From Paraconiothyrium sp. Pb-2020 (Eukaryota; Ascomycota; Dothideomycetes; Pleosporales; Didymosphaeriaceae), in NCBI GenBank assembly GCA_022419385.1, contig JAJUBI010000003.1:3720001-3784000 (forward strand): a stretch of 64,000 bases of DNA, in the 5' to 3' direction. The notes beneath the pieces are model-generated. The model ran no database searches. It worked only from the letters and a program-made list of their open reading frames with translations, and had not been told where the DNA came from. Within the stretch, counting starts at the first letter, position 1, and the number at the start of each line of letters is the position of its first letter. A program made the translations under genes and the position numbers. Positions 22,363 to 33,984 of the stretch are shown in pieces.

Positions 22363-23439
22363 ATGCCGCTCCCCAGCCCTTGGAAGACGCCTTCCGTATC
22401 CCACTCGCCCGCTCCTATCCGACGCAAAACCTCTCTCCGCCACCGCTCCAAAGCCCGCATCGCCTTCCTCATACTCATGGCTGTCCTCACCGTCTGCGCC
22501 CTCAATGAGCTCCGCTGCATGCAATACGGTTGCGTATCACGTATCAGTTTTTCAGGAACATCTGATCGAGGCTCCAGAGGTGGAGGCGCAACACTACCAG
22601 ATGACTGGAAGTACCGCCTGGGCGAGCAGCTGAAGACGAATATGGGACACGCACCACCAGCTTCGCCATCGAGCAAAGAGGAAATGAAACCGCAAAAGGC
22701 GCAGGTTGAAGCACCTTCAAATGGTGCGCTCATCGAACCATTAACTATCACGCCTACCATCGACGCACCGAAATCAATGAAGCAGCACAGCAACCCAGCC
22801 CTAGAAAATGCCAGCTCCAACCGCTGGGTCGACACGCCACCCGGTCCTGCATCCCCTGGCAAAGAAATGAAAGACCAGATGAAGGTGGATAAGCAGACGT
22901 ATGTGAATGGGGATGTGATCGAGCCGCCGAAGGTGAAGCTGAACAAGCCGCCGACGCAGGCAAGTGCAAACCCCTTAGCATCGCCTGCGGCGAAGCCATC
23001 GCCGGGGGTGCAAGTAGCTGCGGAGGATCTAAGGACATCTAACAGTACGACACCCGTAAAGGCAGAAGCTGGTGAGAAGGAAGGAGCGAAAGCATCGCCG
23101 CCTCCCAAAGTCGATAAGATGAAGGAGAAGGTAGACTCCTTCATCGCGCAAAAGGCATCACCGCCTGCTACCGACCCAAAAGCCAGCCCTCCCAGAGCCT
23201 CGGCTTCAGCACCTGCTTCAGCGAAGTCGAAGCCATCGAGTACCCCTGCCCATTCCGTGGCTCGTCCTTCTAAAGTTTCCCCCGAATCGCAGGCTGTCGA
23301 ACCACCACCGCCGAAGTCGCCGCCACACACACACGACTCTACTGCACCACCTCAGCCACCTCAACCACCCCAGCAGCACACTCACGACACCAATAACTTT
23401 GGAAGCATGGAGATGGGGCTACTGATGGCTGGCGGCTAG
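22363..23439 (+). CDS. proline-rich type II membrane protein, hypothetical
   Basis: A single exon of 358 residues. The N-terminus is strongly basic (RRKTSLRHRSKAR, about 20-32) and is followed by one hydrophobic segment (IAFLILMAVLTVCAL, about 33-47), the layout of a type II signal anchor. The remaining 300 residues are low-complexity Pro/Lys/Ala/Ser with recurring KASPP words and a His/Pro/Gln-rich end. No enzymatic domain is present. The antisense strand is also open over most of this span, but it lacks a start context and protein logic, so the plus strand was chosen. Its neighbour is a convergent GT31 glycosyltransferase that is also predicted to be type II; a shared Golgi or wall role is possible but unproven. 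Confidence 0.6.
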   Translation: MPLPSPWKTPSVSHSPAPIRRKTSLRHRSKARIAFLILMAVLTVCALNELRCMQYGCVSRISFSGTSDRGSRGGGATLPDDWKYRLGEQLKTNMGHAPPASPSSKEEMKPQKAQVEAPSNGALIEPLTITPTIDAPKSMKQHSNPALENASSNRWVDTPPGPASPGKEMKDQMKVDKQTYVNGDVIEPPKVKLNKPPTQASANPLASPAAKPSPGVQVAAEDLRTSNSTTPVKAEAGEKEGAKASPPPKVDKMKEKVDSFIAQKASPPATDPKASPPRASASAPASAKSKPSSTPAHSVARPSKVSPESQAVEPPPPKSPPHTHDSTAPPQPPQPPQQHTHDTNNFGSMEMGLLMAGG

Positions 23440-23990
23440 TCTCTATGGCAAGCCGGCTCGACCTTTGTCTGCGAGCAGCAAGCAATCGATCGAGTTGTTC
23501 GATTTTTCTTTGACGTTGTTTTAGCATCTCTCACGTTTGCGGTACGAGGCGTGGACGGTGTGGGGGCTAGCAGATTTGCTGGGACGCGCCCCACGGCTCG
23601 AACCACGGGCGGGACTTTTTCGCGTTTGTCTGGCGTCCTGGAATATTGTAGCGCGGTGTAAGCTAGAGAGTAGGGCTCATTTCGTGGCGCGCTGAGGCTG
23701 GCGGAAAAGGGTTTGCGCAACGGTGGAGTTGAGCTTTGCTACCATTTCGACGCGCTCAGACACACACTTTGGAAGTTATAGTTTAATTTTACGTTGATTT
23801 GATATCTTTCGATCCAGTCGATCGAGCCATGCGCAGTGCAGGCCAGGTATTATTTACAAGCGAGTGCTGCGCTTCTGAGGCGCCATCTGCCTTTTGGGGG
23901 GTATCTTTCTACAATGCAAAAACGCTCAAGTCCACTAAACGCCGGGTCTATGCAATAGAGCATTTAAGGCTCTCGTCTCCTTTCCTCCAC
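23440..23990. other. convergent 3' region
   Basis: About 0.55 kb between the 3' ends of the proline-rich protein gene and the glycosyltransferase gene. No gene supported. Confidence 0.5.
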
Positions 23991-25479
23991 TCATCTTCTG
24001 CGTCGCTGCTGGTCATGTATGTGCGACCCCTCAGCCGGACTGAACCAATCCCTGATGCCGCATTTGGCTTCGAGACCGACGAAGAGGTCGTCCACGCGGT
24101 CCGTCATCCAGCCCGACGTGACCCGCTCCGTTGGCTTGGAATAACCCAGACGGAAAGAAAAATTGATCGAGCAGCTGCCCGGCTCATAGGAAAACTGCAT
24201 GCAGTCCTTCTTACTCTCGCACACAGCGTGGCAGTGCTTGAAGCTCTTCCAGGCATTGCTCTCAAGCGGGTCGGACGAGCTGCCGTGGTCGTGCGCGTTG
24301 TACTCCTTGTCACTCGACATGTTGTCCCAGCCTGCGACCTGCGCGCCGATTCTGCGGCGCACGAGCTCACGGAAGACATCGCGGTGGCGAAGTAAGATGT
24401 CGTGCTAGAGTAGCGCAGTCAGCTTTACAGTTCGTGCGTTTCAGGTCTCTAGTGTACCAAGGTCGGGGAACACATACTTTCTTGTACCATTCCTGCTCGA
24501 AGCGCCAAAGATCCGAAATCTCGGCCGGTGAGACGTGGTGGTACGTGATGACAGGGAAGCACCAGGCGGTGCGGTCGATTTTACTGGTTGCGGGGTCCAG
24601 CGTCGCAGGTGAGTCGCCTTGGAAGTGAGGGAACGCGCGGTGCAGAGGGACTTTGGCGTCTTCGAGGACTTTGCCGAGCGCGCAGTCGCCGACCCAGTGC
24701 GTCGCTGTGAAGTCTTCGTAGTCGCGGAAGCGCATGGAGCGCTGCTCGATGACTTTGCGCATGGCTGGGTTGGACAGGACGAAACCTGCGCCACCATAGC
24801 CGAATTCAATGTCGTTGATGTAGAGATGCTTGCCGATGTAATACGGCTTGCTCGGGTCGAAGTTGGCGAGGTACTCCAGTAGGTTGTTCCAGCCGAGGAA
24901 GGTATCAGCTTCAATGAAGACGTACCACTTCGCGTTGGGCATCTCCTGGTAAGATCTGTCAATCATGGGGAGGAACTTCCACTTGTCGAGTTTCCAGCCT
25001 TCGTTGCCAGTGTTTAAGTAGTCGCCTTTGCTGGAGCCCGACTCGGCCATGATCACTCGCTGGCTGTCGACGTTTTGCCTTCCATGCTTTTGCAATTGAT
25101 GGTACAACTTGAAGTCGTCGTGCTCGTTCCTCTTCTTCTCGGTGACACCTCCGTGACCTCCCAAAATATCATGCACAGCATGACCTTCTATTTCCTCATC
25201 CAAGTCCGATAAGATGACAAAGTGGGGAACACATCGCAGAGTCGTTTTGAAGTGGACCGGCACCTTCTGACGCGACTCGGTGGCCCCAGTACGCAGCACG
25301 ACTAGCACATCGTCGGCGAGTTCTGACTGCGGACACACCACATGGTGCTGAAGGGCGGCAGCTGGTTTGGAGTAGTGGAGGAAAAATGAGGGCGAGGAGG
25401 CTCCGTTGAAGACGTTAATGATGGAGACTGAGAAGATGGCGCAGAATATTAGGCGGCAAAGAAAGGTGCGATGAGGCAT
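23991..25479 (-). CDS. glycosyltransferase family 31 (fringe-like) protein with C-terminal PAN-like module
   Basis: Exons 25479-24478 and 24404-23991 encode 471 residues. The 73-nt intron has GTATGT, GCTGAC and TCTAG, phase 0. An N-terminal hydrophobic anchor (about residues 5-24) makes it a type II Golgi protein. The catalytic part contains HFVILSDLDEE, WYVFIEADTFLGW (acidic EAD in the DxD position) and YGGAGFVLSN, all typical of fungal fringe-like GT31 proteins. The second exon adds a Cys-rich segment (CHAVCESKKDCMQFSYEPGSC) resembling a PAN/Apple module, which often binds protein or carbohydrate. The start at 25479 was chosen over an upstream in-frame ATG at 25512 because it follows GTCACC. 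The acceptor sugar is unknown; a role in cell-surface glycan extension is expected from the family. Confidence 0.88.
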
Positions 25480-26798
25480 GGTGACTGTTTGGAAGGCACA
25501 GCGTCTTGCCATGCGGAATCAAGGAACGACGATGGGAAAGAGAGAGGCGGGATGCATGTATGTCGTGAGCGGGCCTAAAAGACAGTGGGTGATGCCGGGT
25601 CCATGGGCGACGGCGCGGTGCGGTAGGGCGTCAGTGAGAGTGGTCGAGTGAGCGTGGGCTACAGGGCTTTGGAAGTGGGCAGGACAGTGGTTTTCAAGTC
25701 CGAGGACGGGCCGACGATCTTCATCTCTGGTCAGAGTCGACGATGCAAATCCCGAGGCGGGCGATCAATGCCTTAAGGGCCCGTAGACGAGCGGGCGGTG
25801 TACACACACAGGACTCGCACCAGGCCGGGGCGCCCGCCGCATGGCTGGACGGCGGTTTGCGCCGCTTCGGTTGGCCTATGCCCCGCGAGGCTCATGCCGT
25901 GGGTGTTTTGGCCTGAGGGATGTTTTAAAGCGCCGACACGCGCCTGGGGAACTTTGCCCTGCGTCGCTTGGCGATGAAGTCACAGGAGCCCGAAGAATGC
26001 ACCAAAGGATTGCGCCGCCTGCCCCTTGGAGCCTCGCGTATCCACCGCCTGCAGATCCACACCCTCGTCCCTAACCGACCGGCCACACGCTGCCGTGAAT
26101 TGCACCCACCGGGCGCCGCCAGCAGCGATCGCCCCCGAAGCGTCTCCTGCGCGACCGTTGGACTTCCCTTGTTGGACACGGCCGCCTGTCACAATTTGGC
26201 CTGAAACACGTCACGTGTCGCCCGCCGAGCCCTTTGAGGCGCACGCTGGACAGACCCTGGCCGCGGACTCCACGCCAGTCTCATGCGTTTGTACGCATCA
26301 TTAGTAGCGGGTGCCCGGAGCTATCGCCAGGACTTCACTTGTTCTCTTCAGCTTCTGGGACAGACAATGTCGCGCGATTCGTAGCTTATACAGACACACT
26401 GGCACTGCCTCTTTGATTGGAGCTCCACGGTACTACAGGCCAGACACACCGTGCGCATATCGTATGGGTCTCCCCGTGATTCCACGGTTGCCTTTGTAAC
26501 AGCAGCACTTCGCTCGGGTGGTGGTTGGGTCAACCCACTGCTCGCCTACCGTCTGCCGGTGTGCAGTGCAACCAACGCAATCCTAAACCACCTGCCTCAT
26601 TCCTCATGTTGGTCTTCGAAACAATCCTCTGTTCCAAACAGGTACGGAATCTGGTCTCACTAGCACAGCATCGCGAGGAGACTCAGCACAACGACAGCTG
26701 AAACGCAGTCGATGGCCTCATCTCTCGCGGCATTCCGTCCTTGCATTTTGACATTCATCTGGGTCCATCTTCGAGCGTCCATCTCCGTCAGTACTCAA
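25480..26798. other. intergenic region
   Basis: About 1.3 kb of GC-rich sequence containing the glycosyltransferase promoter and the 3' end of the MFS gene. Open frames on both strands have no protein character. Confidence 0.5.
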
Positions 26799-28442
26799 TC
26801 ATTCAGGGGCTTTGGCAAACAGAAACCCGCCCAGCCAGAAGAAGGTCGGTACGGCTGCGACCGCTGACAGCACACCAAGTATCCAAACCATGGTTGACCA
26901 GCCTTGTTGTGCTACAAGGAACCCAGCAAGTAGTGGCCCCAATGTGCAGCCTGCAGCGAATGCCATATTGAACAGCGCGTAAGCTTGTGCATATGCACCC
27001 CCGGGCCCGTAGCCCGGCATGCCGTTCGCAATCATCTTCTTTTCCTTCGCTTCTACTACAGCCGAAATTTCCGCCATAATGGGTGGGAAAGTCATTGTTA
27101 AGCTGAGTCCTACGAGGAATAGTAGTGCGCATATGAGCACCTTATCGTTGATCATGTTTGAGTCAATGTACCGTAGACTCACCAGCGGTGGGCATGCAAA
27201 GAGGAACCCAAGGGTTGCGAGATAGCGGCCTCCATACTTATCGCTGAGCCAGCCGAAGATCGGCCCTAGGAAGGATGGTATGACGATGGGCAGGAAGAGA
27301 AGTGCTGCGCCTGTTGAGGTCCAGTGGAAGATGTCCGCAACATGGATGGTGAGTACCGAGTCGAAGGCTGTCATTACGCCGGCCTGCATGATGGCTCCGA
27401 AGAGTGCTGCGAGAAGACGGCGGGAATACAGGAGTGATAGAAGAGGCGGTAGTCGATCACGAACTCGACGTCTCGATGGTGCACTGCTGGCTTCAATTGA
27501 CGTCCGCTCGGCCACTCTTGCAGTGCCTTGTTCAGGATCTGTTGGCGGAATTCTCCCTAGTCCCTTCTCCAGATCGTTCGACGAGTCTTGGACCGCTTCC
27601 TTACTTCCCTCCTTTGCACTCTTAAAATTACGGTTCCACTCTCTGCCATCGGCTTCTGGATGCCACCTCGCAGCGACCTTCTTCTCGACCAGCAGCAAGC
27701 GGAGGATGACATCGATTCCTATCAGGGCATATGCCATGCCAAAGACGGTCCCATAGCCTGCGCGGTCAAAGACCACACCACCAAGTAGTGGCCCGATAAG
27801 GATACCGATGCTCATGCCGGCTCCAACATATCCCATTGCCTGCGCGAGCCTCTCCTGCGGCACCGTATCGGCCAGCAGCGCCAACCCCACTACCCACCTA
27901 CCCACGATCAGTGAAAATTCAAAGTAAAGCCTTAAGGTTGGAAAGATCGCCCAGTCGAACCCAGCTCGGTTCGCGATGGGTCATCTTTCCAAAGAATACT
28001 TCGGAAGCGGGGAGAGAACTTACACGACCGCCGCACTTGTCCCCTGCAAAATCCTCCCCGCAATCATGACTCCAATGCTACTCCCTATGTCTAGCAAAAT
28101 CGTAGCACCCAACAATGCGAACAGACCAATGATGAGCGGCGAGCGGCGCGACGTGCTTCGGTCAGCCAGCCATCCGCAGATGGGCGAGAAGAAGAGCAAC
28201 GCGGCGGCGTAAATAGCGATTAGGACTGAGACCCAGTACTGTACTTTGGATGAGTCGACGTGCGACCTAGTATCGATGGCGAAGGGGACGACGGGAACGA
28301 TGAGGGCGTAGAGGAACATGTCCGTGAAGATAGCCAGTGCGATTGTCGCGATGATAAAAGCTTCCGAGGTACGGTACGTGAGGAGGTAAGGCGGCTTCGT
28401 GCCATGCTGTGTGAAGCTTTGCAGCCATTTTGGACGTGCCAT
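26799..28442 (-). CDS. MFS transporter, DHA1 / vesicular amine transporter-like
   Basis: Exons 28442-28024 and 27897-26799 encode 505 residues. The 126-nt intron has GTAAGT and GGTAG, and the phase-2 join restores SAAVVWVVGLALLADTVP within transmembrane helix 4. Motif A appears as GWLADRSTSRRSP in the loop between helices 2 and 3, and GRILQG matches motif B. A long charged central loop (roughly residues 225-290) separates the two six-helix halves. The second half has GWLSDKYGGR, the second copy of motif A. This is a drug:H+ antiporter-1 type exporter with similarity to SLC18-like vesicular amine carriers. It probably exports a small cationic or amphipathic compound across the plasma or vacuolar membrane. 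The substrate cannot be inferred, and no biosynthetic gene is adjacent. Confidence 0.92.
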
Positions 28443-29792
28443 GTTTTCGTATTTCTTCTCGTCTATAAAACCTCTGGTTCCTTCTCTTTGAACTCAAGCT
28501 TTCATTGTGGATGCCAAATAGGAGTGCGGTTCGGTAGGGTGCAGCCGTATGCGCAACGCCAGGTAGTCACGCACGCACAAATAGTTTCCAAGGTAACAAA
28601 GAAAACGCTAATGGGTCGCTTGGTGTTATCATCGAAACATCGCGCATTAGATGAGTTCTGCGGTCTGGTGGCCCTGGAAGATTGTGTGCTGCGTCAGGAG
28701 AAGAACATCATCATTGATCGACGGTGCAGGGGAGGTTTTCTATGACTCGGTTCCCCGTACCCCGCGGGCGCCGAGAGCGTGGCCAAGATACGAGGCACAT
28801 TAGGCATGCGAGATACAATGCAGTCGAAAGGTATACTACATTGCAGATTCTGAAGAGGACCTTCTAGAGATCGAAGAAGTTCACTGTCAGATGGTTACAC
28901 AAGTGTAAAAGTCGCGGTGATTGTGGAAGGGGCGAGGATAATCATACCGAGGTTTTGCCGATCTCCGCAAGATCTCCGAATGCCTACGTCGTCAGGAGTG
29001 TCCGCTGCATATTCATCCATCATCGCCAGCCATCTCAGGTTCTCCATTGTCGCAGCTATGCGACGCTGTATTGTGATTTTCGAGGCGACTGCATCTCCAT
29101 GCGGCAGAATGCAGCGACCTAGTAGGCAGCGTTGTGCTCCGCCGCTCCTTCGTAGCTTACGTCCTTTCAGCTGCAGCCTTGCTTGATGATTGCATCATTA
29201 GTCGTATTCGTCTACATCCACTACCACCTCCACACCACGTCGTCACTAACAGCCTTGTTGGCTGCACACTCTTTTTCCCACGATATGCACATAATCCCCA
29301 CTACAAGCCTATAAACGACAAGGGAATCAAGTTTGCTCATGTGACAGTACATCGAGAGATCTAAACAGTATTTTGAGGTCCCCAACGGCCTTCACGCTTC
29401 GACTGCCAGGACACAGCCTTCTCACCGTTCGGCTGTTCCCATTCCACATGTGATGGCGAACTCGCTCGTGTAGCTCTTCAAGGTTTCACAATCATCGCCA
29501 TATGCGGAATGTTCCGCGACCATCGTCGCCCTCTACGCCCCTTAGATTTGGCCAACCAAACACGTCGAACCACCGTCCCGATCTAACATCTATTTACAGT
29601 AAACTGTTTGACTTTTGGATCCTATTGGCCCTGATAGCTTGTTGTCGCGTGCTTCAACCGGTGATAGCCTCCGCCACGACAGGCTGTGCCCATCAGGGCC
29701 GACCAGGCTGAACCATCATCATCAGCATTTAATGGTTGCAAGAGCTTGCTTTTTATGGATCTTGTATTAGTTCCTACTCTGATACTACGCTA
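28443..29792. other. intergenic region between divergent genes
   Basis: About 1.35 kb between the MFS gene (minus) and the CorA-like gene (plus). No supported gene; frames at 28260-28745 and 28917-29186 lack domain character. It contains both promoters. Confidence 0.5.
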
Positions 29793-31592
29793 ATGGAGAA
29801 ACGTCGATATTTGAAGCTGCTGAATAACCCGGGGACCTTCACCGGTGCTAACTACCTTTCCCATGCCGAAGTAGATGCATCCGAGGTAAGCCCCTCGTAT
29901 TGGTGCAGGAGCGCCACTGGCTGAACAGATAGGCCACTGGCACATATCAATTCAGGAAAGGGAGACTGGGCCAGAAAGAGATTGAACAATGGTTGAAGAC
30001 AGGTGTAAGAATGCCTATGTACCAGCAATACCCTTGATCTATCTCATTTGCTGACTGCAGTAGCAGGCAAGAGGCCAAGAAGAGACATCCTCACAGAGGT
30101 TGCGAGTGGTGTAGGTGTCTGGCTACTAGCACACGCGCAAATATCATTGAGACTGTTGTAGTGCCTGCACGGCGATCACAAAGTCGGACCACCGTCCTTC
30201 GCTTGCGCTGACACGCGCAACATACGAAGCCCTCGCATCGCATTGGAAACTGCCTCACACTCTTCTTTATGTCCTAAGCACACGGACATCATGCTTTGTT
30301 GCTTTCGAAGACACAGAGGATTATATCACAGGTAGGCCCGCTGTGCACTCATACTGTGTCTCTCTGACGGTGTATATGCAAGGACACATTTTCCAAACCA
30401 TTGACAAGAACGGGCGACCGTTCACGTGTGCCCTGATGCACTCCTCCCGCACTAGCGAAACCAACGTCCTCCTATTTGGCCTACTACCTGACGAGTTTGA
30501 GATTGTATGCGAAGAGCTTTCCACGTCGCCTCAGCTCTCAGCATGTCCGACGTTTATTCCTATATGCCTCATCGACATGGTGAACGAGATCATCGAGCAC
30601 GACCTCGAGAGCGGCCGCATCAGGACGCACAACATCATGCTCGAACTTGGCATGGGCAAGTCCGGCACTGAAGGGGTCTACGTCGATTGTAGCCTTCATC
30701 ACTGCGACTTTGTGCCCATCACACGTGCGCTGACCGGGCTGACTGCCAATTTGGCGAAGTGTGAACTGGCTTGCGACGCACATACGCTTCTGCTGGACCA
30801 GATGGACAGGCAGCACGAAAAGTGGCTCAATAATCTGGACGCCGAACACAGGCGCAGAATCGATAGAGATGCAAGCAGGCTGCAGGAACGGAGCAATAAC
30901 TTAAGAGAATGGATGCAAGCGATGAAACCGAGAACAAAATATCTTACGCAGCGATCGCAAGCCTACGTGTCAACGGTAAGTAAATTTTCAACTTGCAAGA
31001 GCAATCCTGTCTGTCCATGATGTGTAGATCTAGGTCGGTGTGTATCGAATGTTGAAGTTTTTGTAAACTTATACCTCACAGGTGTACAGTCTCATGGCTC
31101 AGAAAGACAACGCGCTCAATATGCAGACCGCTGAGGCCTCCCTCAACCTTTCTCGAGCGAGCTTTAGAGACAGCGCCTCCATGATTGCTATTGCCGAAGA
31201 CTCCAAGCAAGTCGCGCTAGCTACGTCTAAGGACAGCTCTTCGATGTTCATCATCTCGGCTCTGACTTTGATCCTCCTGCCACCAACATTTACCGCTGTA
31301 TGCCGCAATTCCCTAGCATTCCACTCATGTTCGTCGCTGATAACGTTAGACCCTGTTTAGCACACAATTCTTCGATGTCAACTCCAAAGATGCGGGTAGA
31401 ATGACTTCATCGCGCTTCTGGCTTTACTGGGCAGTGACGGTACCATTGACGGTTGTCACCACCGCTTGCGCAGTGATTTTCTTTTATATGAGGGACAAGA
31501 AGATGAGAGAGAAGTTATGTCTCGTAAGACGAGATAGCCAGACTGCAAAAGCCCTCGAGAAAGGCCTGAAAGGACCTAAGGGCGCGCATTGA
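29793..31592 (+). CDS. CorA-like Mg2+ transporter family protein (fungal type), seven exons
   Basis: Proposed exons: 29793-29885, 29933-30004, 30064-30110, 30162-30331, 30383-30975, 31082-31297 and 31350-31592, 477 residues. Every join keeps phase. The C-terminus shows the fungal CorA-like hallmark: a first transmembrane helix (SSSMFIISALTLILLPPTFTA), the FSTQFFDV segment, then FWLYWAVTVPLTVV leading into a second helix. The canonical GMN selectivity motif of true CorA channels is absent, as is usual in this expanded fungal group, so transport activity is uncertain. A soluble N-terminal part of about 370 residues contains a helical segment before the membrane (DRQHEKWLNNLDAEHRRRI). The intron 30332-30382 is 51 nt and frame-neutral; retention would add 17 residues without a stop. 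The start may alternatively be 29736, in frame, adding 19 residues. Confidence 0.8.
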
Positions 31593-31717
31593 AAGCATGT
31601 AAGCAAGATAAAGAGGATTTTGCTTAGTAACATGAGTATACAAGAATGTCAAGTTTATAGCAGTCGGGGCCTTCCTTCCTGACGACCACTTCCTCGTCCT
31701 CATCCATTGATCTTCCT

Positions 31718-32474
31718 TTACTGAGTAGGTGTCTCGCCATTCCGAATGCAGCCCGATTTGTCAGTAATCGCCTTCGGGCACGTAACCTTCTTGAACGTAA
31801 CATCCGGGTTATCGGCCCCCTTGAACCAGTCAAATCGCCAATAGCATCCAGCCTTGAGCTTCTCAGGGAAGCCATCGCAGTCAGAGCGACTAGATACACC
31901 ACCATACTGTGCTCCCCAGCCGTTCGGTGGCGCGCCCCACTGGTTGGTGCACGCGTTGAACATGCCGACACCGCCTCCCGGCATAGCCAGATCGAAGTGG
32001 TTCTGTCCAAGGTCGCCACCGGTGTTCGTCGCCTGAACGACGAGCTGCTGGCCGGAGACAGGCCCGGATGTAAATGTCAACCTGTTTCCCGTCAGTCGTG
32101 TCTTCTACCTCTCCCAGGCTGGGTGTAAGGACAACTCACTCATAGCAAGAGCAACACCATGCATTTTCCGAGCTACCAGCCAGCTTGACAGCTGCGAATC
32201 CATACGCCAATTTGTCGTTTACCGCCCACGGGCTCTGGTTCGAGCACATGTGCGCCACGCCGCCGCCGTTGTCGCACGCGCTCTTCGCGGCCATGTCGGC
32301 GAGCGGATTGTCGCCTTTATCGCAGCTGCGGATAGGTTGATTGACAGGTGCTTTGCCGGACCAGCCGCAAGACCCTTTGCAGCAGTCCCAGTATCGCGTT
32401 GTTTTCCCTGAGCCGCTTTGTGCGGCGGCGGTGGAGGCCAACGCCACAAAGGCGAGCTGCTTGAAGGAGACCAT
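31718..32474 (-). CDS. secreted GH45 endoglucanase
   Basis: Exons 32474-32140 and 32081-31718 encode 232 residues. The 58-nt intron (GTGAGT, CTGAC, AACAG) joins at phase 2 to give WCCSCYELTFTSGP, a signature stretch of GH45. A signal peptide is clear (residues 1-18, ending ASTAAAQ). The family motif TTRYWDCCKGSCGW places the catalytic Asp at about residue 30; the second acid is in NHFDLAMPGGGVG at about 142. Abundant cysteines predict the usual disulfide-rich beta-barrel. No cellulose-binding module or linker is present, so this is a catalytic-domain-only enzyme. It hydrolyses internal beta-1,4-glucan bonds with inversion and should be secreted for plant cell wall degradation. A TATA-like TATAAG lies about 105 bases upstream of the start. 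Confidence 0.96.
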
Positions 32475-32576
32475 GTCGAATTTTTTTGTATGTGAACGAT
32501 GTCGTCGTCGAATGGAGTAAGAAGATCCTTGGATGCTGCGTTGTAAGAACTGCAGCTGTGTGGATGGCACTATTTC

Positions 32577-32622
32577 TTATAATGTTTATGGGCAGCTTGC
32601 AAGGGATTTCTTTGGACTGGGG
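32577..32622 (-). promoter_or_regulatory. putative promoter elements of the GH45 gene
   Basis: Reading the minus strand, TATAAG (32577-32582 region) lies about 105 bases before the start codon. A CTGGGG word on the plus strand at 32617-32622 fits the loose SYGGRG consensus of the carbon catabolite repressor CreA/CRE1. A single such site is weak evidence. Confidence 0.25.
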
Positions 32623-33124
32623 GCTGACACCGCGTTCGTATGCATGCATCGGGGATGAAAATGTTTCATTTGAACGATCGTTACGCAGAGGCAAAGCAAT
32701 TCGACGTCCGATGACAGTCACTTCTTTCTGCGCAGCAAGATTTACCTGGTCCGCGGAACTTTCGGGACTCGTATACCCTACAGTTCGTTCATCTCCATGT
32801 CCGCCCAGCTCTGTAAGAGACTGCGATTGGTGAAGAAGCTTGGTACCTGCAAATCATAATGGCTTGTTTAACACTTGTTTTTGGGATAATATAGGGTTGT
32901 ATGAAGTCAGCAGACAAGATTGCGTGGCGCCGAGGAACGTTCAATCTGGGAGGCGTGTGGTAGCGTCGGGATTGCGGGCGATTTGTTCCTGATATTTTGC
33001 CGACTGGTGTGGCGGTATTATTGGGCGCTGTTATAGCGCAGCGATGTATGAGTATCGGATGGGGTTGTGGGGTACATATGCAAGTATTTAGTTGCGCATT
33101 AAATCTATCTGCCGGAGATTTGCG
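32623..33124. other. intergenic sequence
   Basis: Upstream flank of the GH45 gene. No coding signal; short frames on both strands are without domain character. Confidence 0.4.
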
Positions 33125-33698
33125 GTGACGGTTGTGCAACGCGAAGGTATGCAAAGGCAGGAAGCTCCGGTCTAGAGTGAGTCAGACCAAGGTAGATCCC
33201 ACGCCTTGTAGGAACTGGTAAGTATGGCTTGTCCATCTCCCTGCTGTGTTTGCGTATGAGGATTACCCAGGTCTCAAAGCGCCACAAATTTAGCGCAAAG
33301 ACGTCACATCCAACTCCTTTGGACTGATCAGAATGACCACTTCTACCTCAGCGATTTCATGTCAACCCTCTCTATCGATAAATGCCACACCTATTTGCCT
33401 GGCCTCGAGATTGATCTGCTCGACTACGCACTGTATGCACAATGCCGCCACAGAGTCAATTCTCCAAGGTTCATATGGTTCGTCAATGTCGCGATAGCTC
33501 AATCGGACACAACCCGTAATAGATCAGGGTAACATTTTCTATGGCTCCGGCGGTTCGTTGGGTATTACCACCGGAGTGATCGAGAAAATCGATTCGAATA
33601 GGCAATGGAGACGCGAGCTAGTTGTGCGCGTATCAGAAGACGCGAGGGTAGTCCGGGCTCGGGCTAATCACATTGAGGACTGGAAACATGGCCTGTGA
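33125..33698 (+). pseudogene. possible unrecognised small gene or gene remnant
   Basis: Two protein-like blocks occur. Block 1 (33271-33481) reads through RRHIQLLWTDQNDHFYLSD and LPGLEIDLLDYALYAQCRHR. Block 2 (33528-33698) reads GNIFYGSGGSLGITTGVIEK and ends ARANHIEDWKHGL, stop. A good intron (GTAAGT at 33218, CCAG at 33270) can join an upstream open segment to block 1 in phase. The join between the blocks needs a weak donor (GTCAAT or similar) with acceptor ATCAG. No convincing start codon was found, so this may be a decayed gene, a gene with unusual splicing, or a remnant of a longer gene. No family recognised. Confidence 0.3.
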
Positions 33699-33984
33699 CC
33701 GGATTTGGTTTCAGTTCGTACATTGTAGGTGCCTATAATTCGCATCGGCCAATGGAATGTAGAGTTCATGTTACGCTCGCTGCTGATAGATTGCTGCGGT
33801 TTAGCTGTAAGATCAGGCCGTCTCCGATTAGTATGTAAGGATAGCAAGCAATAATATTATCTCTGGCAGCACAAGAGATGAGATAGAATTACTGGCATGT
33901 GTGCATGAATGAGATCCTCGTTACGCGTGATTCTGCATATTTGTGGCCGATGATAAAGCTATCCAAAGTTCATCTTCATGTTGC

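Noticed and set aside
22353..23330. 325-codon open frame antisense to the proline-rich membrane protein
   Set aside because: Composition (Gly/Ala/Ser/Phe) is that expected opposite Pro/Lys/Ala codons. The plus strand has a basic N-terminus and signal anchor in a sensible order.
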